The notes under the pieces: model-generated | The model's input: only the letters and a program-made list of their open reading frames with translations | The model's database searches: none | What the model was told of the DNA's origin: nothing | DNA from: CAZMXS01 sp964570325 | GTDB taxonomy: Bacteria; Verrucomicrobiota; Kiritimatiellia; CAIQIC01; CAZMXS01 | Length of the DNA stretch: 58,313 bases | NCBI GenBank assembly: GCA_964570325.1 | Contig: CAZMXS010000022.1 | Coordinates: 1 to 58,313 of the forward strand | Direction: 5' to 3' | Position numbers and translations under genes: made by a program | Part shown: piece by piece, positions 43,490 through 51,949 of the stretch | Layout: each line of letters starts with the position of its first letter | Position numbering within the stretch: the stretch's first letter is position 1

Positions 43490-43861
43490 GCGTGCGGCTA
43501 TCAGGCGGCGGATAATGGTGTATGGGAAGGGGATAGTCAACTGGAGAGCAAGCAATGAAATCCAAAAGCACACCAGCATGGGGAGTTTCGTTGCGCCCAA
43601 CGGACTTGGCTGTCACGATGCGCCCAGCGGTCGCGCCTTTAACGGGCCGTTCGCCGCTCCGCCCTCCTCACGCGACGGGAACCGCGCGCCATACGCCTCC
43701 GAATATCACGGATAATGCTTGACAAAAAAATGAACGATCATGATTTACAAGCGCTCGGAGCGGGCTATATTTACACTCCCTTTTTCGGATAGTTCCTATT
43801 GGGCTGTTTCCTGGCTGATTTGTCCGGGGTAACCAAGTAACAAGCAATTGAGGCTGACGCG
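43490..43861. other. 372-base stretch with no firm gene
   Basis: It may include an N-terminal extension of the J-domain gene up to 43600. The 18-mer GCGCCCAGCGGTCGCGCC at 43620-43637 also occurs at 16576-16593 in another intergenic region. A TTGACA at 43719 lacks a matching -10 box. The right end holds the promoter entered separately. Confidence 0.5.
43744..43771 (+). promoter_or_regulatory. Promoter of the lytic transglycosylase gene
   Basis: TTTACA (43744-43749) and TATATT (43766-43771) are spaced by 16 bases, each one mismatch from the sigma-70 consensus. The start of transcription would be about 85 bases before ATG 43862. Confidence 0.6.
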
Positions 43862-44515
43862 ATGGGCTCGATCAAACGCGATTCCATCTTATTCTCGATA
43901 GCCGCATTGGCGCTATTGGGCGTCCTGCTGGGGCAGGGCTCCATGGTGGTCCAACGCGCGGACGCTGGGGCTTTGCCCGTCCCGGCGGTGGTCGCGGATA
44001 CGTCCGAGCAGGCGGCAATCGAGAACGAGCCGCTGGACATGCGCCAGAATGCCGAGTTGTTGGTGGATGCGATCATCCAGGTTGAGTCGCGCGGTAATCC
44101 ACAGTGCGTCGGCCGGGCGGGCGAGCGCGGACTGATGCAAATCAAGCGCGAGACCTGGCGCGACGTTACCCGCGCGCTCTACGGCCGGCCATTGCCCTTC
44201 AGCGCCGCCTTCGATCCCGAGCAGAACCGCCGGGTCGGCAAGGCTTACCTTGCGCAACTTCAAGCCTTCCTGCTCGAGCATCGTTCCCAGTGGCGCGCGG
44301 ATGAGCGTTCCCTCCTGCTGGCCGCCTACAACGCCGGCCCCACCCGATTGAAGCAGGCGCGGTTTGATGTTCGGCGTATGCCGGAGACCACCCGCCTCTA
44401 TGTGGAATACGCGACGGCGCTCCATGACTATTATCTGGCCGACGATGCCGAAGCCGTGCGCCGCCGGCTGCTGGCTTGGCAGGATGGTCCGGTTTCGCGT
44501 TCGCGGAAATCCTGA
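43862..44515 (+). CDS. Lytic transglycosylase (SLT domain)
   Basis: A 217-residue exported or anchored peptidoglycan lyase. An N-terminal hydrophobic segment (about 9-26) precedes an SLT domain at 62-195: catalytic Glu75 in AIIQVESRGNP, then GERGLMQIKRETWRDV and LLAAYNAGPTRL. It cleaves the MurNAc-GlcNAc bond to form anhydro-muropeptides. It is compact for the family and convergent with thyX. Confidence 0.9.
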   Translation: MGSIKRDSILFSIAALALLGVLLGQGSMVVQRADAGALPVPAVVADTSEQAAIENEPLDMRQNAELLVDAIIQVESRGNPQCVGRAGERGLMQIKRETWRDVTRALYGRPLPFSAAFDPEQNRRVGKAYLAQLQAFLLEHRSQWRADERSLLLAAYNAGPTRLKQARFDVRRMPETTRLYVEYATALHDYYLADDAEAVRRRLLAWQDGPVSRSRKS

Positions 44516-44532
44516 GCCCGAGCGGCGCTCCG

Positions 44533-45363
44533 TTATTGCGCCCCGAACAGCTTCTGCTCGAAATCCAATTTCTGAATGCCGGTAAGCGGGTTGGGTTGTC
44601 CCTTGAGCAGACCGCGGAGCACTTCCATTTCCTCGGCGGAGAAGCGCCGGCCGTTGAGTTGATGCCGTTCAAAGGCGGCATAGGCCAGCGGTGCGACAGC
44701 TTTGGCGAGCGTGGCGATGGCCCGCGCGTATTCCTGGATTTCCCATTGAGCGTGAGGATCCATCCGCAATTCGAGAAAATGAAACAGATTGTGCAAATCC
44801 ATCTGCCAGTACCATTCGGTATAAAGCGAAAGCGGCAAATTAACCCGCGCCAGCTCTTTGGCAATGCCGTCATCAATCAACTGTCGGTAGGACGCATAAG
44901 CGGAGCCTTGGTCGCGTCGCAAGATTTCCAGCACTTTATGCCGCAGTTCGACTGGAACCTCAGCCGGGTCGCGCCCCTGCTTGTTGTCCCGGCTCTGCCG
45001 CTTGATTTGTGTTTCCGGCGGCAGGTAGAACTCATCCTTCATTACGCTGTAACGGCCCGAGATTTCGTTGATCCGCGCCGTTCGGTGGCGAATCCACTGC
45101 CGCGCCACGAAGATCGGCAGTTTGCAATGTAATTCGACCACGACATGCTCAAACGGCGAGGTGTGCTGGTGCGCCAGCAGGTAATCAATCAGCGCGGCAT
45201 CGCGGCGAACGGCTTTCGTGCCTTCGCCGTATGAGACCCGTGCTGCCTCGACAATCCGGCGATCACCGCCCATGTAATCCACCAAGCGGACAAAACCGCG
45301 GTCCAGAACCCTGATTTCCTGGTCGAGCAACGCTTCGGCTTCGGGCACCACAATGTGCGGCAT
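44533..45363 (-). CDS. thyX: Flavin-dependent thymidylate synthase
   Basis: A 276-residue ThyX enzyme that makes dTMP using FAD and NADPH. The RHR-x7-S signature is present as RHRTARINEISGRYS. Other conserved parts are HTSPFEHVVVELHCKLPIFVARQW and LPLSLYTEWYWQMDLHNLFHFL. Within the signature many relatives have Ser where this protein has Arg (RHRTAR). The RBS AAAGGAG lies just before ATG 45363. tmk elsewhere in the window supplies the next step. Confidence 0.95.
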   Translation of the reverse strand: MPHIVVPEAEALLDQEIRVLDRGFVRLVDYMGGDRRIVEAARVSYGEGTKAVRRDAALIDYLLAHQHTSPFEHVVVELHCKLPIFVARQWIRHRTARINEISGRYSVMKDEFYLPPETQIKRQSRDNKQGRDPAEVPVELRHKVLEILRRDQGSAYASYRQLIDDGIAKELARVNLPLSLYTEWYWQMDLHNLFHFLELRMDPHAQWEIQEYARAIATLAKAVAPLAYAAFERHQLNGRRFSAEEMEVLRGLLKGQPNPLTGIQKLDFEQKLFGAQ

Positions 45364-45469
45364 GATTCTCCTTTGTCCGGATGTCGAACTGTATTAAACT
45401 GGCATCGTTCGCATGAAACGTTCGGCGTATTTACCCCGAGCGTCGCGTCGAAAACAAGGACATACTGCG

Positions 45470-47688
45470 ATGCCGCCCAATAAATGGAACCGTCCGCACC
45501 GCTCCCGTTTCACGCATGCCGCGCCGCCCGCGCCGCTCCCGTCATCCCCGCCCGTCCCGCCACCGGTCGGACCTCCGCCGCCGGCGCCGGCCGATGCGCT
45601 CTTCGATCAGTTTCTGAATCCTCCGGTCGAGTTCCGCCCCTGGTTGCGGTGGGATTTGAATGAGCGGCTCAATCCGCGCAAACTTGGCCGCCAGGCGCGC
45701 GATATGCACCGCCTGGGCTTTGGGGGCGCGTTGTGCCACGAAGCGCTGGGCCTGGCGGCCGATCCGGGCGGTCCGCCGTGGCGCGAGGCGCTCGACGCGA
45801 CGCGCGAGGCGGTGCGCGACATCAACTTTACCCTGGTTGTCGGCGAGAGAGTTTCCGGCCGCCGGCCGCCGGTATTCATGGCCGGCCGGCCTGGCGCGTC
45901 GCTTGCCGAACTGCGCGCCGGGATGGACCGCCTGCTGGCGCGCGGCGAAACTTTTATTGTGCCTGCCGCGGCGGCCTATTCCTGGCGCGGCGATCGCAAG
46001 CGTCAGCCCGGCTTGAACTGCAATTACCAGCAAGCTTGGTGGGACGAAGCCCGTTTTATCTCCGCTTACCTGGCCCGGATGGCCTTTATCCTGGAATCCG
46101 GTAAACCGGATTGCGGTTTACTGGTGCTGGGAGAAGACGCCGAATTGGCCGATCTGATCCGCGGCCTCGGCTGCCCGGCGGACATGGCCGATGATCAGCG
46201 CGTCGAAAAAATGGGGGCCGTGAAGGAACGGCAATTCACCTTGGGCGCGGCGACATACCATACCGTTGTGATGTCGGGCGCGGCCGCTCCGGGCGCCGCG
46301 GTGGTCGAGCGAGTGCGGGCTTTCGCGCAAGCCGGCGGAAGTGTTTGGCTCGTGGGGGAAATGAATCGGGACTGGCAGGATATCGTCGGCCGGCCGTCGG
46401 TCCGCTTGCTGGCGCGGAACGATGATGCGTTGAGTTGCGCAATAGATCAGTTGCCGGAGCCCGGGCAGATCATTGACCAGGGGGGTGGGGTGGTGGCGCA
46501 GGGTCGGCAGCCAGACAGTGACATTCTGGGGNNNNNNNNNNCCGGGGGGGGCGGCGGCGGGCGGGCGTGCGCATCCAGCGGCGGATCAAAGAGGACCGCA
46601 TATTCGTTTTCATCGTGAACGATGTCGCCACCGCCGGACAGGCTTTCACGCTGCGATTTCATGAAAAGCATGAATGGCACATTGAATTGTGGGATGCGCT
46701 GGCGGGCGAACGCCGTTTGTTACGCGGCCGTTCCGCCGGTCGCGAAGGCCGGGATCTGGAGTGTGATATCCAACTCGAACCCGCCGGGTCGGCGCTGCTG
46801 GTGCTGACGCCCCAGAGTGCGTCGGTTCCGCATCCGTATTTTACCGTTACGCGCGCGCGGGCCCGCTGGCTGGCGCGCCCGTGGGCGATTGAATGCCGGG
46901 CGGAAAACGCGCTGCGCATGGATCAGGTGGCCTATTCCCTGGATGATGGACAGACCTTTTCGGAGCCGGAGACCTGCGCCCAAGTGCGATTGAAGCTGGC
47001 GGCGCGGCTGGCGCTTGGCGCGCCGGTGCGCTTGCGGTATGAGTTGGAATCCGAGCTTGACACCGTGCCCGGCGCGGCGGTCGTGATTGAGAACCTCACC
47101 GGCGGCAGCCTGGCGATCAACGGCCAAACCGTGCATACGGACAAGGCCGGCTGGCATTGGGATACCGGCTTTGGAAAAAAAGAAATAGACGGTCTGTTGC
47201 GCCGGGGACGAAACACGGTTGATTTCACCTTCCCCTGGCAAGCGCAGAGTGAAATCGAACCGATTTACATTGTCGGCCCCTTTGGCGGCTTTTTTCGAGA
47301 TCCGGCGCAAATCGTTATCGGTCCCCGGCCGATTCAGTTAGCGAGCGGTTCATGGGTGCGGCAAGGCTTTCCGTTCTATGCCGGCGCCATTGTGTACAAA
47401 ACGGATTTCGGGTTGCCGGGCCGGCTCGTGAGCGGGTTGCGCGCGGCCGTGCGCCTGATCAAGCCGGCGGGCTTTTTGTTCAAGGTGCGGCTGAACGGGC
47501 AGTCTGCCGGAATCCTGGCCGCAAGACCCTGGGTATGCGAGATCACCGAGTGGATTCGCGGCGGACGCAACGACCTTGAAATCGAGGTGGTTGGCTCATC
47601 GGCGAATTTGACGGCTGAAATCGGGCCCTCCGGCGCAGGTTTGCTGGATACGGGATTGATCGGGGGGGTGGAACTGCTGACGTATTGA
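45470..47688 (+). CDS. GH106-like (alpha-L-rhamnosidase-type) hydrolase, split by a sequence gap
   Basis: The two halves, 45470 to the gap and about 46542-47688, read as one protein of about 740 residues. The first half has FLNPPVEFRPWLRWDLNERL then LGRQARDMHRLGFGGALCHE, the typical opening barrel of GH106-type enzymes, and later a Rossmann-like segment (DCGLLVLGEDAELADLIRGL). The second half has a beta-rich domain (VTRARARWLARPWAIEC) and a galactose-binding-like C terminus (GFLFKVRLNGQSAGILAARP). No signal peptide is seen after ATG 45470 (RBS AAGGAC); ATG 45413 is an alternative. The 10 N at 46532, in a G-rich run, shift the frame. Family assignment is tentative. Confidence 0.65.
46532..46541. 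other. Short assembly gap (10 N) in a G-rich run
   Basis: Ten N sit between G-rich sequence and a run of eight G. The coding frames on the two sides differ, so the true length is not 10. It interrupts the GH106-like gene. Confidence 0.95.
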
Positions 47689-47705
47689 TGCGGACGGAGG
47701 TGCGT

Positions 47706-49370
47706 ATGAAAACGGTTGTTCGAGTGCTCCTCGGGTCGTCCGTGATGGTCTGGATGGCGGGCGGCGATGCCGCCGCGCAGTGTGTCCGGCGAACGCGCGT
47801 GGTGGTGCTCGATGCATCGGCTTGGAACCTGGCCGCCGCACCGCGCCGGCTGGCGCTGGATTTGTTTGATGATGTTTCGATCGCGGCGGAATTGGAGACC
47901 TGCGCGCCGACACCGGACGGACAGGTGGCCTGGGCCGGGCGCGTGGTGGGCGAGCCGGCCAGTTTTGTTTCCCTGGTGTCAAACGGCCGCACGCTTTGCG
48001 GCAGCGTCGCGTGCGCCGCCGGGGATTTTCAGATTCGCAATGCGGGCGGACCGTTGCACACAATTCGGCAATTGGGGCTGTGCCCGGTCGGCGCGGCCCG
48101 CGCTTCGACCATGACCGCCCTGGAGCAGGAGGTATTCAACCTGGTCAATGTGGAACGAGCGGCGGCCGGCCTTTACACGCTAGCGGTGGACGAGCGCTTG
48201 GTCACCGCGGCGCGGGCGCATTCGCAGGACATGGCATATCGGAATTATTTCGCGCACGACAGCCCGCCGCCGAACCCCACGACGTTCAGCGAGCGCATCA
48301 CCATGAACGGCTATAACTGGAGTGTATGCGCGGAGAACATCGCCGCCGGACAAGCGACGGCGGCGGCGGTGATGAATACTTGGATGAACAGCCCGGGACA
48401 TCGCGCCAATATCCTGACCACCGCCTGCTGCGACCTGGGCGTGGGGTATGCAACCAATCCCGCCAGCGCGTATGTGCGGTATTGGACCCAGGATTTTGGC
48501 CGCCTGGCCGGGTCGCCGCCCTGTGGTTCCGGCAGCCTGACCTGGGAAACCACCCGATCCGCCGCCATGAGCCGGGGTAATAATGAAGGCAAGCCGGTGC
48601 TCCTGGTCGCCGGGCGGGACACCTGTGCGAACACCAGTTACATGCGTAACACGGTTTGCGCGACGACATCGCCGAATGTCAAAGGCTTGCTCTCCACTTC
48701 ATTCGTCCTGTGGTATTGCAACGTGGACACCTCGACGGAGTGGTATCCTTATGCCGCCGGCTTGGGCGCGTATACATTGCCGCTGATCTGCGCGATTGAT
48801 CCGCAAGCGCCTGCCCAGTATCTGGACCGGACCACGGGGTTGGAGGAGGTCAATGAATTCCACGCCCGCCTGCAAGCGGTCGTGACGCCGGCGCACGTGT
48901 TGCCGGTCTCTTTTCCCGGCCAAACCGTTTGCGTTTATGTTTGGGATAACACCGCAGCCGAATGGTTGAACTACCCCGGCAGCGGCAACTTGACCGCGCC
49001 GCAACTGGTCAGTGTGCCCAACCTTCAAGCCAACCGATATTATTGGGTTGGCATCTGGGCCTATAGCGCCGCGGACTGGGCGCACAACGAATGGTTCGGG
49101 CGGATTGACACTCCCGACCATGGTCGGTTTATCGGCCATATCCGCGCTACTCCGGCGGACGGCGCGATCGGCCGCCCGCGCGAGACAGTCGGCATTCCCA
49201 CAACGATGGGGCACACCCTCTGGCCGGTGACGGTTGATCTGACAAGCTGGGCATGGAATTACAGTCTGCCGCAATTTATCTCCCGCGGTCTTTACCATCT
49301 GCAGGTGGACACCGCCAATCCGTGGCAATGGCTGGTATTCTACGACTTGACCGCCGGCCGTTGGTATTGA
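47706..49370 (+). CDS. Secreted CAP-domain protein with metalloprotease-type propeptide and thioredoxin-like domain
   Basis: A 554-residue exported protein with signal peptide about 1-25. Residues about 28-125 resemble the propeptide of zinc metalloproteases (LALDLFDDVSIAAELE, WAGRVVGEPASFVSLVSNG). A CAP/SCP domain follows at about 140-265: NLVNVERAAAGLYTLAVDER, AARAHSQDMAYRNYFAHDSP, AENIAAGQATAAAVMNTWMN and SPGHRANILTTACCDLGVGY. Residues about 280-380 look thioredoxin-like (KPVLLVAGRDTCANTSYMRN) but lack a CxxC. The rest is beta-rich. A GGAGG RBS precedes ATG 47706. No metalloprotease catalytic site is present. Function unknown. Confidence 0.82.
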   Translation: MKTVVRVLLGSSVMVWMAGGDAAAQCVRRTRVVVLDASAWNLAAAPRRLALDLFDDVSIAAELETCAPTPDGQVAWAGRVVGEPASFVSLVSNGRTLCGSVACAAGDFQIRNAGGPLHTIRQLGLCPVGAARASTMTALEQEVFNLVNVERAAAGLYTLAVDERLVTAARAHSQDMAYRNYFAHDSPPPNPTTFSERITMNGYNWSVCAENIAAGQATAAAVMNTWMNSPGHRANILTTACCDLGVGYATNPASAYVRYWTQDFGRLAGSPPCGSGSLTWETTRSAAMSRGNNEGKPVLLVAGRDTCANTSYMRNTVCATTSPNVKGLLSTSFVLWYCNVDTSTEWYPYAAGLGAYTLPLICAIDPQAPAQYLDRTTGLEEVNEFHARLQAVVTPAHVLPVSFPGQTVCVYVWDNTAAEWLNYPGSGNLTAPQLVSVPNLQANRYYWVGIWAYSAADWAHNEWFGRIDTPDHGRFIGHIRATPADGAIGRPRETVGIPTTMGHTLWPVTVDLTSWAWNYSLPQFISRGLYHLQVDTANPWQWLVFYDLTAGRWY

Positions 49371-49411
49371 GCAGCCCACGCTCCCGAGCAACTTCCGCGA
49401 TGTCTGTCATC

Positions 49412-49451
49412 TGTGTCGTTTGTTGATGCGGCCGCATCGCCAAACGACACA
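49412..49451. repeat. Nested inverted repeats, strong hairpin or cruciform
   Basis: TGTGTCGTTTG (49412-49422) pairs perfectly with CAAACGACACA (49441-49451). The loop contains a second perfect 14-base palindrome, GATGCGGCCGCATC (49425-49438). It lies 41 bases after the CAP gene. No T-run follows on either strand. Confidence 0.8.
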
Positions 49452-49599
49452 TCCCAGTCCGGCTCCGGGCCAGGGTTAAGTCACCGTTTGGGCCAAACAA
49501 GGCGGACTAATTCGACCGGCTGAAGCTTGGATTGACATATGCTGCCCGGATGACGCACTCTGCAGCGGTCAGGCGGCGAGCCGCAGGGGGCAGGGGAAT

Positions 49600-50175
49600 A
49601 TGAGCCGGAATCATGTCTCTAACTTGCTGGATTTTATGCGGGCGTGGGACGCGCCGGAGCTTGGGGACAATAAGCTGATGCCACCGGTCAAACGCAGCGC
49701 CCAGGGCAATCTTAACCTTGCCGGCACACCCGAATGCAACGCTGGCCCGGCCGTAACCTGTCGCCATCCCGCCTTCCTGGATTGCATCGAGGACGGTGTG
49801 CGGGAACTGGTCGGCGCGCTCATTGCCGACCTCGATTGCATCACCTATTCAAGCTGCGAGGGGCATCGGGGCAAACCCGGCGCCGTAGTCGCCCGCGAAC
49901 GACGCGTGGGCATCGTGCCGCGAAATCAAGAAGAGTACACACGCTGCCTGCAGCGGCTGGAACCGGTCGCGAAGCGCGCCAATGCCGCCTTGGGATCGGC
50001 GGACGTGGCGGTTGTGCTGGTGAAGGGGGAGGTGACGACCGAGGGCGCCAGCCTGCCCTGCATTGATCTGCTGTTTGCCTGTCTCCGCGATGAAACGGGG
50101 TACTTCCGCGAACTTGACGCGGCGCAGCGTCAATTTCTGCGCGAATTGCGTTCCGGCCCAAAGTTGGCCCCTTGA
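49600..50175 (+). CDS. Hypothetical protein with conserved-looking Cys/His motif
   Basis: A 191-residue protein from ATG 49600, with AGGGGAAT upstream. A central block, CIEDGVRELVGALIADLDC then ITYSSCEGHRGKPGAVVARE, looks like an enzyme active-site loop. I recall SCEGH-type motifs in uncharacterised bacterial proteins but cannot name a family. The C-terminal part is helical. It is convergent with the FHA gene, whose corrected stop (50217) leaves 41 bases between them. Confidence 0.7.
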   Translation: MSRNHVSNLLDFMRAWDAPELGDNKLMPPVKRSAQGNLNLAGTPECNAGPAVTCRHPAFLDCIEDGVRELVGALIADLDCITYSSCEGHRGKPGAVVARERRVGIVPRNQEEYTRCLQRLEPVAKRANAALGSADVAVVLVKGEVTTEGASLPCIDLLFACLRDETGYFRELDAAQRQFLRELRSGPKLAP

Positions 50176-50216
50176 GCGCGAGCTTTGCGGTGAATCTGTT
50201 TCCTGGATTTTGCAAG

Positions 50217-51912
50217 TCATCGCCTGATATCGGCCCAGTAGGTGGAATACTCCTGCCAGTTCTGACCGACAAGCATAGCGGTCTTACTTCGCGGGTGCGC
50301 AAGAGCCGGGTGTTGATAAATTCGCAGCGGCCGAGGTTCTGGCTTCCCGCCAGCCAGCGGGCCGCGCGCAGCGAATCCTGCTCGCGAATGGCGATCTGAA
50401 TCTGCAAGTAGGCGGCCAGGTCGCTTTCCAAATCCGCGACGCCGTGTAGCTCGGGATGCTTTTCCCGGAAAGTGCGCAACATATCAGACAGCTCTTCCGG
50501 CTGGTTGCCTGGTAACTCGCGGTCCAACATGGAGCGCAGTTCCGCGGCTGCCTTGAGCGCCGCTGCCGGCTCATTCTGGAGGAGCGCGATATAGGAAAAA
50601 GCGCGCCGCTTGGCCGGACCGAATCCGGGCGCCAATTCTTCGATGCGGTTGAGCAGCCGCCGGTGTTTGTCACCGGCGGCGCGCCATTCCGTCAGGAGCG
50701 CGCCGAGTTGTTCCTCATCCTGGAACAGGGTCAGGGCGCCCCGCGTTTCCCATTGCTGCCGAAATTCCACCACGGTCGTGATCCAGTCCAGTTGGCTCAA
50801 TAGTTGATCGGTTTCACGGGACGACGCAGCAAGCGGGCGCCCGGCCGCCACCGCCGCGCGGGACGACGCAAAATCGCCGGTCTCGAGACCGGCCAACCAC
50901 CCGGGCACGGTTTGCTTGAGCGCCGCCTCGGCCAGCAAAGCGCCGACGGGGGCGGGCGGCTGGTTGGGGCGCGGCCCATCCGTCGGTGTAGCCACGCGGG
51001 CCTGCCACATCCGGATAAAGGCTGACGCCTTGGAAAGATACATCGTTTTGCCTTCGACCGGACTCAAGGAGGAGGGGTTTGCCGATGGGCGGGAATCGTC
51101 CGGAGCCGCGGGCCAGTCGTCCATGGTTTGCGCCGCTGCCGCTTGGACCGGCGTCAGCCGGACCCGGTAAATCAACTCCTTGTCGAAAGCAATGGTATCG
51201 CCGTCATGCAAGGCGACGGCCTCCGCGCTCAACGGCTGGTCGTTGACCCGGGTCCCATTGCGGCTGCCCAGATCACGCAGTAGAAAACAGCCCGACGAGT
51301 GGCGATCTCGGCGTGCTGGCGCGAGATGTTCTTGATCAATTGCGGGTCCAACGCGCGCGCGGCGGCGAAGCAGGGCTGTTCACGGCCGAACAAAAACGGG
51401 AACGATGTGACCCGGATCGGAGTGGTTTCCGCGGCGCGCCCGAGTGGAATCAGGTCCAGAATCTGCGGCGTGCCCGGCGGCAGGGTGGGCGCATCAGCCC
51501 CCAGGGTCAGCGCCTCCGGCGGCAAGGTGAGCGCATCGGATCCGCGGGTGGTGGGGGCGGCGGAGGGCGCGGTTTGGGCCTCCGGCAGCGCGGCCGGTTC
51601 CAGGATGACGCGGAAAGTGAACCCGTCACCCAGTGCGATCTGGTCGCCGTCATGGAGCACGATCCAATCGGCGCCAACCAACCGGCCATTGCAGGCGGTG
51701 CCGTTCAGGCTGCCCAAATCCCGGAGGCTGGGTTGGCCATCCGAGACGGCAATTTCGACATGTCGGCGGGAAATGCCCGAAAAGTCCACGCCCGGCAAAA
51801 CGGCCGCGCGCTCGGTGAAGAGCGGACAATCCCGGCCGATGACGCAGGGAAGTGATTCAAGCGGTATCCGCACGGGGCCGGCCGCAGTTGAAATTTCCAG
51901 CATCATGCTCAT
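50217..51912 (-). pseudogene. Two-FHA-domain protein with two single-base frameshifts
   Basis: From ATG 51912 the frame encodes a first FHA domain (CVIGRDCPLF, ISRRHVEIA, LRDLGSLNGTACNG, HDGDQIALGDGFTF), a Pro/Thr linker, and a second FHA domain (FLFGREQPCF, ISRQHAEIA). It then breaks near 51283. Restoring one base gives LLRDLGSRNGTRVNDQPL and HDGDTIAFDKELIYRV, followed by an all-helical region of about 300 residues. A second single-base loss near 50285 breaks the end; corrected, it reads SKTAMLVGQNWQEYSTYWAD and stops at 50217. With both bases restored the gene is exactly 566 codons. FHA domains bind phosphothreonine. The errors may be sequencing artefacts rather than decay. Confidence 0.78.
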
Positions 51913-51949
51913 ATTTCAAACCCGAGTTCGGCCGCCGGGCGGCGCGCAT

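Noticed and set aside
16576..43637. 18-mer GCGCCCAGCGGTCGCGCC shared by two intergenic regions (16576-16593 and 43620-43637)
   Set aside because: Only two copies with unrelated flanks were seen. In GC-rich DNA this could be chance or a weak REP-like element; not enough to call.
43719..43747. TTGACA at 43719 as the -35 box for the lytic transglycosylase
   Set aside because: No suitable -10 box at 15-18 bases; TTTACA/TATATT downstream is a much better pair.
49841..50216. Extension of the FHA gene frame antisense to the 49600 gene
   Set aside because: The extended frame turns into low-complexity Pro/Arg sequence. A one-base correction near 50285 gives a sensible ending at 50217 without overlap.
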